Source of the DNA: an uncultured Pseudoflavonifractor sp.
GTDB lineage: Bacteria > Bacillota > Clostridia > Oscillospirales > Oscillospiraceae
DNA length: 19,645 bases
Direction: 5' to 3'
NCBI GenBank assembly: GCA_947565875.1
Contig: CANOHR010000005.1
Span: 1-19,645, forward strand
Shown: in pieces, positions 1 through 8,176 of the stretch
Numbering within the stretch: position 1 is the first letter of the stretch
Layout: each line of letters begins with the position of its first letter
Notes under the pieces: generated by a model
Databases searched by the model: none
Seen by the model: only the letters and a program-made list of their open reading frames with translations
What the model was told of the DNA's origin: nothing
Translations under genes and position numbers: made by a program

Positions 1-1
1 G

Positions 2-1990
2 GTGGGGACAAGTATGGAATACCTCCAGCTGTTTGTCCGCAGGGACGGAGAGGACAGCTATCGGTTCCTGACCCCCGACGCGATCGGTGCGCCCGGCTCT
101 TATCAGGAGCCGGACTGGGGCTTTACCCTTGTGCTGCCGGATGATATCTATGGCAGCTATGTGGTCTCCCGGGCGGCCAACAACTGGAACTTCTATGATA
201 AGGAACTCTACCCAGCGGGAGGCTATCTCTTCTCTCTCTGGGCAGAGGATCAGGATACCCAGATGGCGGCCATCGAGAGCTACCCCGGACAGTGGCCGGG
301 AAAGATTCTGGGGGAGAAGGACGGGATCACCTACACCGCCACCTTCTGGGAGGAGGATATGCTTACCCCCGCCGAGCGGGAGAATGAGGAATATATGGCC
401 CGGATGGAGGCGGCCAAGGAACTTGACGCCCAAGACCTGGACCTCTCCGCGGTTACCCGGACCTCGGGCTACCTGTGGCCCCTGCCCTATACGGACTACG
501 GCAGCGACGTGCTTCTGGGGGAGGAGGACAACACCCTGCAGATCCTGTCCCCCGAGGGAGTGACAGTGCAGTGTGTGGCCGGAGGCAGGGTGGAGGCGAT
601 CACCACCCATCCCATCACCGGGGAGCAGACGGTCTATGTCCGTCACCCAGATGGCCGGTACAGCGTATACAGTCATCTGGAATACATCCAGCTTGAAAGC
701 GGAGCGGAGGTGAAGCGGGGCGGGATCATCGGCTTTGCCGGGAAGGAGGACGGCCTGCGCTGGCTCTCCTTCACCCTGATGGAGGGCTCCTCCTGGGATA
801 CCGCCTATGCCATCGATCCCTGGAGCGTGGACTACCGGACCTATGACTTCCAGCCCTTGGACCGAGACCGGGTGACGATGGCCGGAGACCCCAATATCAC
901 CGCCGTCCTCCGGGATGTGGTGTATGGAAACGCTTCCTTCTATGACAGGGAGCGGGAGGCCTATTTTTATGTGGACACCCTGCCCGAAAGCGACGGCGTG
1001 CCCGTGACGGTCCGCTGCTTTGCTGAGTTGGACCTGGACGGGGATACCATCCCGGAGGAGGTCCTGTGGCTCCAGCGGGGGGAGGAAGACTATCTGCTGG
1101 GAAGCATGGTCCTTCACTATGAGAACGGCGGTGTGTACGGTTACCCCATGGGCTATCGGTCCTTGATCCTGGAGACCCTGAAGACTGACGGCACCTTCCA
1201 GTGGAACAGCAGCGCCTTTGAATGGGGCTGGGCCAGGATGGACTTTCACACCGGAAAAGGGAAGAAAGTCACCTGGTGCGAAAACCGGGGCAGCCAGTGG
1301 GAGAAATACTATGTAAGCGGAAGGGAAGCCCAGGTGGAGGACTTTGAGGCCGAGTATCAAATCCAGATCGCCAAGCCGGACGTGACATGGTATTCCGTCA
1401 GCGACGTAAACCCCGGCGGGGTGGAGCGGAGCGTACCCGCCATAGAGCGGGACTGGATGGGCATTGTAAAGTCGGAGCAGGAGGAGATGCAGTACCTGTG
1501 GGGGCTAAGCGAGCAGCCCAGCCTGGATATGGAAGGCCTGCGGTATTTCTCGCCGGAGGAGTTGACCGAGTTGGAATACGGCGGCACAAGGCTTAGGGGC
1601 AAGCCCCTCACCCACACGATGGGCTTTGAATTCGCCCCGATCCAGGGCGCTCCCTCCACCCCTGAAGCATTGCGGCAGAGGTTGGAGGAGCAGTTCACGC
1701 CTGAACTGGCGGACGAGGAGTACCGCTTTGCCCTGGAGGGGAGTCGCCCTCGCTGCCTCTTCGCGGAGGGAAAGATGTGGCGCCGGGTGATCGACTGGGA
1801 TAGGGGGCTCCGCTGGGAGTATGACTGGAGTACCTTTGAGGTGATAGATTCCGGGGAGGACTTTGTATCCTACCAGATCTCAGGATATCGCAGCGACAAG
1901 CCCGAGACAATAAAAACCCGGCATTTCACCCTTCAACTGGAACAGGAGGGAGACGGGGCCAGTCTGTGGCGTTATAGCGCCCGGAGCTGA
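2..1990 (+). CDS. Large protein with degenerate M23/LytM-like domain, 5' end cut off by window
   Basis: The reading frame is open from the first bases of the window and gives 662 residues. The GTG at base 2 is probably not the real start and an upstream part is likely missing. Residues about 155-270 resemble the LytM/M23 peptidase fold: a W-P-x-P opening, a G-G-R-V-x-A-I turn, Y-S-H-L (H225) and the G-x-x-V-x-x-G-x-x-I-G-x-x-G turn. The metal ligands are not there: the usual P-H-L-H-F element reads R-W-L-S-F (residues 253-257), and no H-x-x-x-D site is seen near residue 160. I infer a non-catalytic, binding or regulatory domain. Further on, residues 344-348 (D-L-D-G-D) look like a calcium-binding loop of the kind common in extracellular proteins of gut Clostridia. 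The remaining sequence is rich in aromatic and acidic residues and I do not recognise it. No signal peptide or membrane segment is visible in this part. It ends at a bidirectional terminator shared with the convergent clpE-like gene. Confidence 0.8.
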   Translation: MGTSMEYLQLFVRRDGEDSYRFLTPDAIGAPGSYQEPDWGFTLVLPDDIYGSYVVSRAANNWNFYDKELYPAGGYLFSLWAEDQDTQMAAIESYPGQWPGKILGEKDGITYTATFWEEDMLTPAERENEEYMARMEAAKELDAQDLDLSAVTRTSGYLWPLPYTDYGSDVLLGEEDNTLQILSPEGVTVQCVAGGRVEAITTHPITGEQTVYVRHPDGRYSVYSHLEYIQLESGAEVKRGGIIGFAGKEDGLRWLSFTLMEGSSWDTAYAIDPWSVDYRTYDFQPLDRDRVTMAGDPNITAVLRDVVYGNASFYDREREAYFYVDTLPESDGVPVTVRCFAELDLDGDTIPEEVLWLQRGEEDYLLGSMVLHYENGGVYGYPMGYRSLILETLKTDGTFQWNSSAFEWGWARMDFHTGKGKKVTWCENRGSQWEKYYVSGREAQVEDFEAEYQIQIAKPDVTWYSVSDVNPGGVERSVPAIERDWMGIVKSEQEEMQYLWGLSEQPSLDMEGLRYFSPEELTELEYGGTRLRGKPLTHTMGFEFAPIQGAPSTPEALRQRLEEQFTPELADEEYRFALEGSRPRCLFAEGKMWRRVIDWDRGLRWEYDWSTFEVIDSGEDFVSYQISGYRSDKPETIKTRHFTLQLEQEGDGASLWRYSARS

Positions 1991-2017
1991 GGGGGGATGG
2001 GGATTTACATTCCGAAA

Positions 2018-2070
2018 AGCCTCCCCCGCGGGGGAAGGTGCCCCGGCGCAGCTGGGGCGGATGAGGGGGC
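2018..2070 (+). repeat. Intergenic two-hairpin repeat, family 2, copy 1
   Basis: This copy contains a first stem CCCCC/GGGGG (2023-2027 with 2030-2034), then GAAGGTG, a second stem GCCCC/GGGGC (2040-2044 with 2054-2058), and the invariant tail GGATGAGGG (2059-2067). It shares order, spacing and tail with the copy at 5401-5459, but the second stem has a different paired sequence. It lies in the non-coding gap after the M23-like gene. The element has no ORF of its own. It is probably a non-autonomous REP/MITE-like sequence, which is inference. Confidence 0.65.
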
Positions 2071-2114
2071 GATCCGGAACCGCCCATAAATTTTGATTTA
2101 TCTTTCCCAGAAAC

Positions 2115-2157
2115 AAAAGACCAGCCCGAAACCAAACTGGTTCCGGGCTGGTCTTTT
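2115..2157. terminator. Bidirectional intrinsic terminator between convergent genes
   Basis: Two 20-base arms (2115-2134 and 2138-2157) pair around the 3-base loop AAC with a single G-T style mismatch. The arm ends are AAAA on the left and TTTT on the right, so both strands end in a U-rich tail (TTTTCTT on plus, TTTTGTTT on minus). It sits 125 bases after the plus-strand stop and 8 bases after the clpE-like stop. It can therefore terminate transcription from both sides. Confidence 0.92.
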
Positions 2158-2165
2158 CTTCCACA

Positions 2166-4718
2166 TTATTCCGCTTCAACATTCAGCTTCTCTCCGTCTG
2201 AGGTCACCTTGATCTTACTGATGGGTTCCATATAGCTGTCAATGATCTTACTGGCAATGGGATCCTCCAGATCCTTCTGGATCTGCCGACGGAGGTTCCG
2301 GGCCCCATAGACCTGGGAGTAGGACTTCTTGACCAGATAGTCCATCAGCCCCTCGTCGTAGCTGAGGGCGATGCCCTTCTCCCGCAGGTTTTGGCTCAAC
2401 TCCTTCAGCATGATGTGGGCAATGGCCTTGAAGTTCTCCTCAGTGAGCTTATTGAAGTAGACGATCTCGTCCACACGATTGATAAACTCGGGCCGGAGGA
2501 AGCCCTCCAGGGCCTTCATGGCCTTAGCCTTGCCCTGTTCAGTCTCGCTGCGGCCAAAACCCACCGAGCCGGTGGAGCCGGTGGTGGAGCCTGCGTTGGA
2601 GGTCATGACGATCACCGTGTTCTCAAAGTTCACGTTCCGGCCCTGGGCGTCGGTAATGTGGCCGTCGTCCAGAATCTGGAGGAGAATATTGAGGACGTCG
2701 GGGTGGGCCTTCTCGATCTCGTCAAAGAGGATCACACAGTAGGGCTTGCGCCGGACCTTTTCGGTAAGCTGTCCCGCCTCGTCATAGCCCACATACCCCG
2801 GAGGAGAGCCGATGATCCGGGAAACGGAAAACTTCTCCATGAATTCCGACATATCCAACCGGATGAGGGACTCGGGAGAGTTGAACATATCCTGGGCAAG
2901 GCGCTTGACAAGCTCGGTCTTGCCTACGCCGGTGGAGCCCACGAAAATGAAGGAGACGGGCTTGCGCTTGGAGGCGATGCCTACCCGGCCCCGGCGGACA
3001 GCGGCGGAGACCTCTTTCACCGCCTGGTCCTGGCCTATGATGTGTTCCTTTAACCGGTCCTCCAGATGGGCCAGACGCTCGTACTCCTGTTCCTGGATCT
3101 GGCTGGCGGGGATCTTGGTCCATAACTCGATGACCCGGGCCAGGTGTTCCATGGTAAGGGGAGGGGCGCTCATGGCGTCCAGCTTGGAAAGTTCGTCCTG
3201 AAGCTGAAGCTCCCGGCTCTTGATCTGGGCCAGCTGCTCATAGCTCTGGTCGCTGTCCTGCCCCGCGGCGAGCAGCTTGGTCCGCTCTTCGCCCAGCCGG
3301 GTAAGTTCGGTATTCAGGGTGGCCTGCTCCCTTTCGTTGTCCTTCAGACCGGCGGCCTGGTCGGGATCCAAAGCCAGGGCGGCATGTTCCCCTGCCAGGG
3401 CGGAGAGCTTCCGGCGGATCTCGGACTGTCTGGCCTCGTTGGCCTTCAGATCGTTTTGTTTCTTTACGTCCCGGCTGCTGCTCTCGTTCATCAGGGCCTC
3501 CCGCTGGGCGGTCAGGTCCTCCAGAGCTTTACGGACCTGCTTTTCCCGGGCCAGAGCCTTGTTGTGAAGGTTCACGTCGGAGCAGGCCTCGTCAATGAGG
3601 TCGATGGCTTTGTCGGGAAGATACCGGTCGGTGATATACCGCTCGGACATGGTTACCGCCGCCCGGCACATGGCAGGGGAGATGGAGACGAAGTGATATT
3701 TCTCATAGTAGGGGGCAATGCCCTCCATGATCTTGATGCTGTCCTCAATGGAGGGCTCCTCCACCATAACGGGCTGGAACCGCCGCTCCAGGGCGGAGTC
3801 CTTTTCGATATACTTCCGGTACTCAGTAAGGGTGGTGGCGCCGATGACCTGGATCTCACCACGGGAGAGGGCGGGCTTGAGGATGTTGGCGGCATTCATG
3901 CTACCCTCGGCGTCTCCGGCACCCACGATATTATGGACCTCGTCGATGACCAGAATAATATTCCCCAGCTTTTTGACCTCGTCAATGAGCCCTTTCATCC
4001 GGCTTTCAAACTGGCCCCGGAACTGAGTACCCGCCACCAGGGCGGTCAGGTCCAGCAGATAGACCTCCTTGTCCTGGAGTTTGTAAGGAACGTCTCCATT
4101 ATGGATCCGAAGGGCCAGCCCCTCGGCAATGGCGGTCTTACCAACGCCGGGCTCACCGATGAGGCAGGGATTGTTTTTCTGGCGGCGGTTCAGGATCTGG
4201 ATGGTCCGGGCGATCTCCTCGTCCCGGCCGATGATATTGTCCAGTTTACCGTCAGCGGCCTTCTGGGTCATAGAAATGCAGTAGTTTTCCAGAAACTTCC
4301 GCTTGGTATCCTTATTCTTGCCGCCCTTCTCCTCACGGCCCTTGGAGGGGGAGGCAGGGCGGTCTCCGTCGCCCCCTTCGGACTTTTCACGCTCGGCAGA
4401 GGCCGCACCGCCGAAAAGCTTGTTGAGGAAGGGGAAGGTGGCGGTCTTGCCCGCATCCTCCTCCGTTTCATCCTCTTGGTCGGCAAGGCCCTCCATGCCC
4501 TCGGCGCCGCCAAAGGCGGACATCATTTCACTGGTAAGGCTCTGAACGTCGTCGTCGGAAAGTCCCATCTTCTGGATCATATCGTCCACGGGCTTGATCC
4601 CCATCTCACGGGCGCAGTTAAGGCAGAGACCTTCGGACTTGGTCTCTCCGTTCTCAATGCGCTGGACAAAGACCACCGCCACATTTTTTTTGCACTTGGC
4701 GCACAGTGTAGGCTGCAT
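2166..4718 (-). CDS. clpE: ClpE-like AAA+ protein unfoldase with N-terminal zinc finger
   Basis: The 850-residue protein is a two-ring HSP100 unfoldase that should feed substrates to the ClpP protease in the cytoplasm. The N-terminus has an McsA/ClpE-type zinc finger (C6-x2-C9 and C32-x2-C35) in place of the Clp_N repeat domain of ClpC. Then come a charged linker (about 41-140), AAA1 with Walker A at 188-195 and Walker B at 255-260, an arginine-finger R-R-F at about 312, a coiled-coil middle domain (about 385-515), and AAA2 with Walker A at 594-601 and Walker B at 662-667. V-G-F at 719-721 matches the ClpP-docking loop. The coiled coil looks long for ClpC/ClpE. The start has an AAGGAG site nine bases upstream. 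No CtsR operator (GGTCAAA direct repeat) is seen in the 120 bases upstream. ClpC with a fused zinc finger is the alternative name. Confidence 0.93.
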   Translation of the reverse strand: MQPTLCAKCKKNVAVVFVQRIENGETKSEGLCLNCAREMGIKPVDDMIQKMGLSDDDVQSLTSEMMSAFGGAEGMEGLADQEDETEEDAGKTATFPFLNKLFGGAASAEREKSEGGDGDRPASPSKGREEKGGKNKDTKRKFLENYCISMTQKAADGKLDNIIGRDEEIARTIQILNRRQKNNPCLIGEPGVGKTAIAEGLALRIHNGDVPYKLQDKEVYLLDLTALVAGTQFRGQFESRMKGLIDEVKKLGNIILVIDEVHNIVGAGDAEGSMNAANILKPALSRGEIQVIGATTLTEYRKYIEKDSALERRFQPVMVEEPSIEDSIKIMEGIAPYYEKYHFVSISPAMCRAAVTMSERYITDRYLPDKAIDLIDEACSDVNLHNKALAREKQVRKALEDLTAQREALMNESSSRDVKKQNDLKANEARQSEIRRKLSALAGEHAALALDPDQAAGLKDNEREQATLNTELTRLGEERTKLLAAGQDSDQSYEQLAQIKSRELQLQDELSKLDAMSAPPLTMEHLARVIELWTKIPASQIQEQEYERLAHLEDRLKEHIIGQDQAVKEVSAAVRRGRVGIASKRKPVSFIFVGSTGVGKTELVKRLAQDMFNSPESLIRLDMSEFMEKFSVSRIIGSPPGYVGYDEAGQLTEKVRRKPYCVILFDEIEKAHPDVLNILLQILDDGHITDAQGRNVNFENTVIVMTSNAGSTTGSTGSVGFGRSETEQGKAKAMKALEGFLRPEFINRVDEIVYFNKLTEENFKAIAHIMLKELSQNLREKGIALSYDEGLMDYLVKKSYSQVYGARNLRRQIQKDLEDPIASKIIDSYMEPISKIKVTSDGEKLNVEAE

Positions 4719-4837
4719 AATACGTCACTCCTTTGGAACCGGCTTTCCGCCGGGCAGGGAGAGGGAGGGCCCTCTCAAGGCAATTATTCTAATCTGAAAT
4801 TATGAACAGGGTATGAAAAAGCGGTCGTTTTTCTGAA

Positions 4838-5371
4838 TTATTTTTTCTCCAGTTTCATCAGCTTCTGGAAGTCCAGGGCATAGCGGACAAGGGCGGCGAC
4901 CGTAAGGGCCAGAGCAAAGGAGATCATGGCCGTGGACCAGGGGCGGGGGATGGGGAAGAGGACCAGAGCCGCCAGCACCACGAAGAACACTCCCGTGGAG
5001 GCTTTCCCCCACCAGTTGGCGGGGGTTACATCCTTCACCCGGCGGTACATGAGAAGTCCTCCCAGACCCATCAAAGCCTCTTTGCAGAAAAATACCGCAA
5101 TGGCCCACATGGGGATAGTCCCATCCAGCGCAACGCAGATAATGACCGTAAAGGTCATCAGCTTGTCGGCCAGAGGATCCAGGATACGGCCCAGTTTGGT
5201 GATCATGTTGAACTTCCGGGCAATATAACCGTCGGCAATGTCCGTTGCAAAGGCCAGGGCGTAGACAAGAACGGCCCAGCCATGGGCGTTGGGACCAGGT
5301 TGGAAATAAGCCCAGGCAAAGACGGGCACCATACACAGCCGCAGCAGAGACAAAGCGTTTGGAATATTCAA
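4838..5371 (-). CDS. pgsA: CDP-diacylglycerol-glycerol-3-phosphate 3-phosphatidyltransferase
   Basis: This integral membrane enzyme of the CDP-alcohol phosphotransferase family makes phosphatidylglycerol phosphate, the precursor of phosphatidylglycerol. The family signature is complete: D44-x2-D47-G48-x2-A51-R52-x8-G61-x3-D65-x3-D69. I chose the TTG at 5371. It gives an N-terminus reading M-N-I-P-N-A-L-S-L-L-R, as is typical for the family, with an AGGGCGGTGAG ribosome-binding site just upstream, and a usual length of 177 residues. A longer frame to 5437 would translate the palindromic repeat at 5401-5459 and is unlikely. It lies downstream of cvpA in the same direction, separated by that repeat, and upstream of the clpE-like gene. 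Confidence 0.93.
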   Translation of the reverse strand: MNIPNALSLLRLCMVPVFAWAYFQPGPNAHGWAVLVYALAFATDIADGYIARKFNMITKLGRILDPLADKLMTFTVIICVALDGTIPMWAIAVFFCKEALMGLGGLLMYRRVKDVTPANWWGKASTGVFFVVLAALVLFPIPRPWSTAMISFALALTVAALVRYALDFQKLMKLEKK

Positions 5372-5400
5372 GCTCTCACCGCCCTTACATTTTCTGTCAT

Positions 5401-5459
5401 AGCCTTCCCCTTGCAGGGGGAAGATGGCATTTGCCAAACAAATGACGGATGAGGGTGCC
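5401..5459 (+). repeat. Intergenic two-hairpin repeat, family 2, copy 2
   Basis: The first stem is CTTCCCC/GGGGAAG (5404-5410 with 5417-5423). The second stem is CATTTG/CAAATG (5428-5433 with 5439-5444), and the GGATGAGGG tail is at 5447-5455. It has the same layout as the copy at 2018-2070, but the second stem is built from unrelated, still complementary bases. It occupies the gap between cvpA and pgsA and makes the pgsA frame appear longer than it is. Confidence 0.7.
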
Positions 5460-5476
5460 TTTCAGGAAAGGCCCCC

Positions 5477-6163
5477 TCAAATCATATGGAGAAGCTCCAG
5501 AGGACTGTATTTCAGCAGAAAGGCGAGCAGATAGGTTTTCTCCGCTATCTCAGGGGAGACCATTCCCGTCAGGCCGCACAACACCCAGGCGGCAATGTAG
5601 ACGATGATAAGCCCCTTTACAGCGCCGATCACGCCCCCCAACGTATGGTTCAGGGAATCGATCACAGGCAGCTTGGAGACAAGGTCCAGTGCATGGCTGA
5701 TAAAGAACCAGGCCACCAGTACCAGCAGAAAGGATACGGAGAAAAGGATCCCACGGGCTACCTGCTCCGCCACGGCCACCGCGGCCAGGGATGCCTGGTG
5801 GGCAATGGCGTCGGTTCCCGGAGCATTTTTCAGGGTATCCTCCAGCCCCTGGGCGGCCCATTCATAAAGCCCGCCCTTTTCCCGCAGAGCGGCCAAAGCG
5901 TCAGCAATGCCCAGACTGTCCTGGGCGCTGACCTCCAGAGCCTTTTCCTCCAGAGCCTGCTGAATGGACAACTCCAGCCGGGGCTGAAGCAGCTCCGCTG
6001 CCTTGGGGGCCAGAGCGTCGGTGATGAGGTTAGCACCTACCAGGGCCACCACCACGGCCACCAGGGAGCAAAGGGTGAGAATGAAGCCCTTGCGGGAGCC
6101 CAGCCAGATGAAAAGAATGAGGACCGCAGCCAGGGCAATGTCGATCAAAATGGGGGAAGTCAT
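5477..6163 (-). CDS. cvpA: CvpA family membrane protein
   Basis: This 228-residue protein has the CvpA layout: two hydrophobic helices at the N-terminus (about 5-22 and 27-48), a long polar loop (about 50-135) and two more helices (about 137-160 and 172-197). The signature L-G-G-V-I-G-A-V-K-G lies at the start of the last helix. CvpA proteins are tied to colicin V export in E. coli and to envelope homeostasis elsewhere. The biochemical role is not settled. The ATG has an AAAGGAGAT site at good spacing. The 13-base gap to the upstream DUF5711-like gene indicates a shared transcript. The polar loop is longer than in many CvpA proteins. Confidence 0.85.
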   Translation of the reverse strand: MTSPILIDIALAAVLILFIWLGSRKGFILTLCSLVAVVVALVGANLITDALAPKAAELLQPRLELSIQQALEEKALEVSAQDSLGIADALAALREKGGLYEWAAQGLEDTLKNAPGTDAIAHQASLAAVAVAEQVARGILFSVSFLLVLVAWFFISHALDLVSKLPVIDSLNHTLGGVIGAVKGLIIVYIAAWVLCGLTGMVSPEIAEKTYLLAFLLKYSPLELLHMI

Positions 6164-6176
6164 ATTTACATCTCCT

Positions 6177-7337
6177 TTACGGGTTGGGTAAATAGAGTCT
6201 GGCGGTCTCTGTTGAAATAAGGGTCACCGAGCCGTCCTGGCGCTGGAGGACCCGACGGGCGCCTTGCAAGGTGTCGGCAAAGTGATAGACGTCCAGGTCG
6301 CCTGTATAGACGGTGAGCCCGTCGGCAGTGAGGACCGACAGATACCGTCCGGCGGAAGACATGGATAGCACCTGCTCTTCCATATCCAAAGCCGCCAACT
6401 CTTTTCCTTCGTCGTTCACCATCACAAGGTCGGCGCTGGAGCCCGCCCGGTACTTTCCCAGAAGCAGGGCGCAGCCGTCGCCCTCCAGGGAAAAACCTTT
6501 CAGTACCCGCCGGTCATAGGAATAGCTTCCGGCCAGGGTCCCGTCAGGAGACACAAAGGCCAGAGCGTTTTCGCCCAATACCCGCAAGGGGCCATCAGAC
6601 CAGTGCATACGAAGGATGGTATTATTGCCCAGAGAGCAGACCGCGTCGGCCTCCGTTTCCTCAGCAGAGCGGGGAAAGCCGTAAAAGCTGATCTGACTGT
6701 CATATATACCCTCCGTCTGTCCGGAGGTAGCCAGAGCCAACGTTTTTCCGTCGGGGGAGAGTTCCGCTCCGGTAACGAACCGGGAGGATATCTTCAGCCC
6801 ATAGAGGGGATTATAGGAACTATCATAGATCGTGATCTCCCCCTTTAAGCCGCTGGCCTGGGTCACCAGGACCAGCTGCCCTTGGGCGTTGAGGCTGGCG
6901 TAGAGGATGGAGTGGCCCTTCTCCGCGGTGTAGGAAAAGACCTGTTCCCGGTCCCGGTAAACAAAGAGGTCGCTCCCTCCTCCGTCATAGACCACTGCCG
7001 CCGTTCCACCCGTAGAGACAAAGGGGTGGTCCAATACACAGGGCTGGTCTACATAAGCGGCGCCGCTGGGGGAGTAGAGCCGCACTCCGCTTTCCGACGA
7101 GACCAGAAGGTCGTCTCCCAGCTGGGTAAAGGAACCCCTTATCCCGCCGATGTACCGGAAGGATTCCACCTGTCCGCTTTCGTTCTTTGCCAGAGAGCGG
7201 TAGGTAAAGTAGCGCCGGATAAAGTCAAAGTTCAGCTTTCGCCAGTTGGCGATGAGAAGTACGGCGCCCAGCAGCAGAGCGGCGGTAAGAAGAAAGGCCA
7301 GGAAGCGGAGAAGGGGATTTTTCTTCTTGTTTTCCAT
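6177..7337 (-). CDS. DUF5711-like membrane-anchored beta-propeller protein
   Basis: The 386-residue protein starts with a lysine-rich stretch and one strongly hydrophobic segment (about 10-29), best read as a signal anchor with the rest outside the cell. The remainder is made of repeated short beta-strand units with small polar turns (for example S-P-D-G-K-T-L-A-L-A and S-P-D-G-T-L-A-G-S), as in WD40/PQQ-like propellers. No catalytic motif is apparent. The family resembles DUF5711 of Clostridia, whose function is unknown. The ATG lies one base past the truA stop codon, with a GAGGAGATGG site inside the truA end, so translation is probably coupled. It sits between truA and cvpA. Confidence 0.75.
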   Translation of the reverse strand: MENKKKNPLLRFLAFLLTAALLLGAVLLIANWRKLNFDFIRRYFTYRSLAKNESGQVESFRYIGGIRGSFTQLGDDLLVSSESGVRLYSPSGAAYVDQPCVLDHPFVSTGGTAAVVYDGGGSDLFVYRDREQVFSYTAEKGHSILYASLNAQGQLVLVTQASGLKGEITIYDSSYNPLYGLKISSRFVTGAELSPDGKTLALATSGQTEGIYDSQISFYGFPRSAEETEADAVCSLGNNTILRMHWSDGPLRVLGENALAFVSPDGTLAGSYSYDRRVLKGFSLEGDGCALLLGKYRAGSSADLVMVNDEGKELAALDMEEQVLSMSSAGRYLSVLTADGLTVYTGDLDVYHFADTLQGARRVLQRQDGSVTLISTETARLYLPNP

Positions 7338-7338
7338 T

Positions 7339-8106
7339 CTACTCCATCTCCTCGGGGGTAAGACCTGGTTCGTCGTACCAAAGCTTTGTCATGTAAAGCC
7401 CTCCCGGAGGGGCGGTAGGTCCCGCGTCCGTGCGGCATTTGCCTGCCAGGATATCGCTGACCGACTCGGGGGGGAACTTGCCTTCGGCGGCATAGATCAC
7501 CGTGCCTACCATGGCCCGGACCATATTGTAAAGAAAGCCGTTGGCGCATACCCGGCAGTCGATCAGGTCTCCCTGCCGTTCGATATCAAAATAGTAGACC
7601 GTCCGCACGGTAGTCTTGGTGTCTGTCCCCACGCTTTTTACCGCGGCAAAGTCGTGGGTACCCACAAAGCAGTCGGCGGCCCGCTGCATGACCTGTTCGT
7701 CCAGCCGCTTGGGGTAAAACCAGGCCCTGTTGACGTGAAAGGCGTTGCGGATACGGGTATTGTAGATCCGGTAGGTATACTCCTTTTTCCGGCAGGAACT
7801 AATGGCGTTGAAGTCCTCCGATACCTCCACCGCACGGGTGACCACAATGTCGTCGGGCAGCCGGGTATTTACCGCCAGAGGGAGCCTGTCGCAGGGGATG
7901 GTGGAGGAGGTGCGGAAGTTGGCCACATAGGTCCGGGCATGGACTCCCGCGTCGGTCCGCCCGGCTCCGGTACACTTCACCGGGTGTTCCACGATCTTGC
8001 TGAGGGCCTTTTCCAAAGTCTCCTCCACACTAACGGCGTTCTTCTGGATCTGCCAGCCGTGGTAGGCGGTGCCCACATACATCAATTGTAACGCAATATT
8101 CCTCAT
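7339..8106 (-). CDS. truA: tRNA pseudouridine(38-40) synthase TruA
   Basis: TruA isomerises uridines 38-40 in the anticodon stem of tRNAs in the cytoplasm. The 255-residue length is typical. The catalytic motif G-R-T-D-A-G-V-H-A contains D52, and the N-terminal Y-x-G-x-x-Y-x-G-W-Q element at about 10-19 is present. It follows ecfT, an order (ecfA1-ecfA2-ecfT-truA) that is widely conserved in Bacillota. The ribosome-binding site is weak (AAGG about ten bases before the ATG). A palindromic repeat lies in the 70-base gap to ecfT. Confidence 0.96.
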   Translation of the reverse strand: MRNIALQLMYVGTAYHGWQIQKNAVSVEETLEKALSKIVEHPVKCTGAGRTDAGVHARTYVANFRTSSTIPCDRLPLAVNTRLPDDIVVTRAVEVSEDFNAISSCRKKEYTYRIYNTRIRNAFHVNRAWFYPKRLDEQVMQRAADCFVGTHDFAAVKSVGTDTKTTVRTVYYFDIERQGDLIDCRVCANGFLYNMVRAMVGTVIYAAEGKFPPESVSDILAGKCRTDAGPTAPPGGLYMTKLWYDEPGLTPEEME

Positions 8107-8139
8107 AAATGTTGAACCTTATCTTAAAATTTAATGAAG

Positions 8140-8165
8140 GTAGGGGCGGGTTCCAAACCCGCTCG
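8140..8165 (+). repeat. Palindromic intergenic repeat, family 1, copy A
   Basis: The sequence GTAGGGGC is followed by the imperfect inverted repeat GGGTT-CCA-AACCCG. It differs from copy C at 10859-10884 only in the last few bases. It lies in the gap between truA and ecfT and contributes no coding sequence. Confidence 0.75.
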
Positions 8166-8176
8166 CTCCGCACCTC

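Noticed and set aside
4757..4777. GAGAGGG/CCCTCTC inverted repeat in the clpE leader
   Set aside because: It is a seven-base stem in a purine-biased stretch with no U-tail and no known operator. It may be chance.
3144..4805. 553-codon open frame on plus opposite the clpE-like gene
   Set aside because: It is the mirror of a GC-rich, strongly conserved minus-strand gene, has low-complexity G/L/V/H-rich composition, and shows no domain or ribosome-binding site.
4815..4833. GAAAAA/TTTTTC inverted repeat between pgsA and the clpE-like gene as terminator
   Set aside because: The stem is almost only A-T pairs with a mismatched centre, so it is too weak to call.
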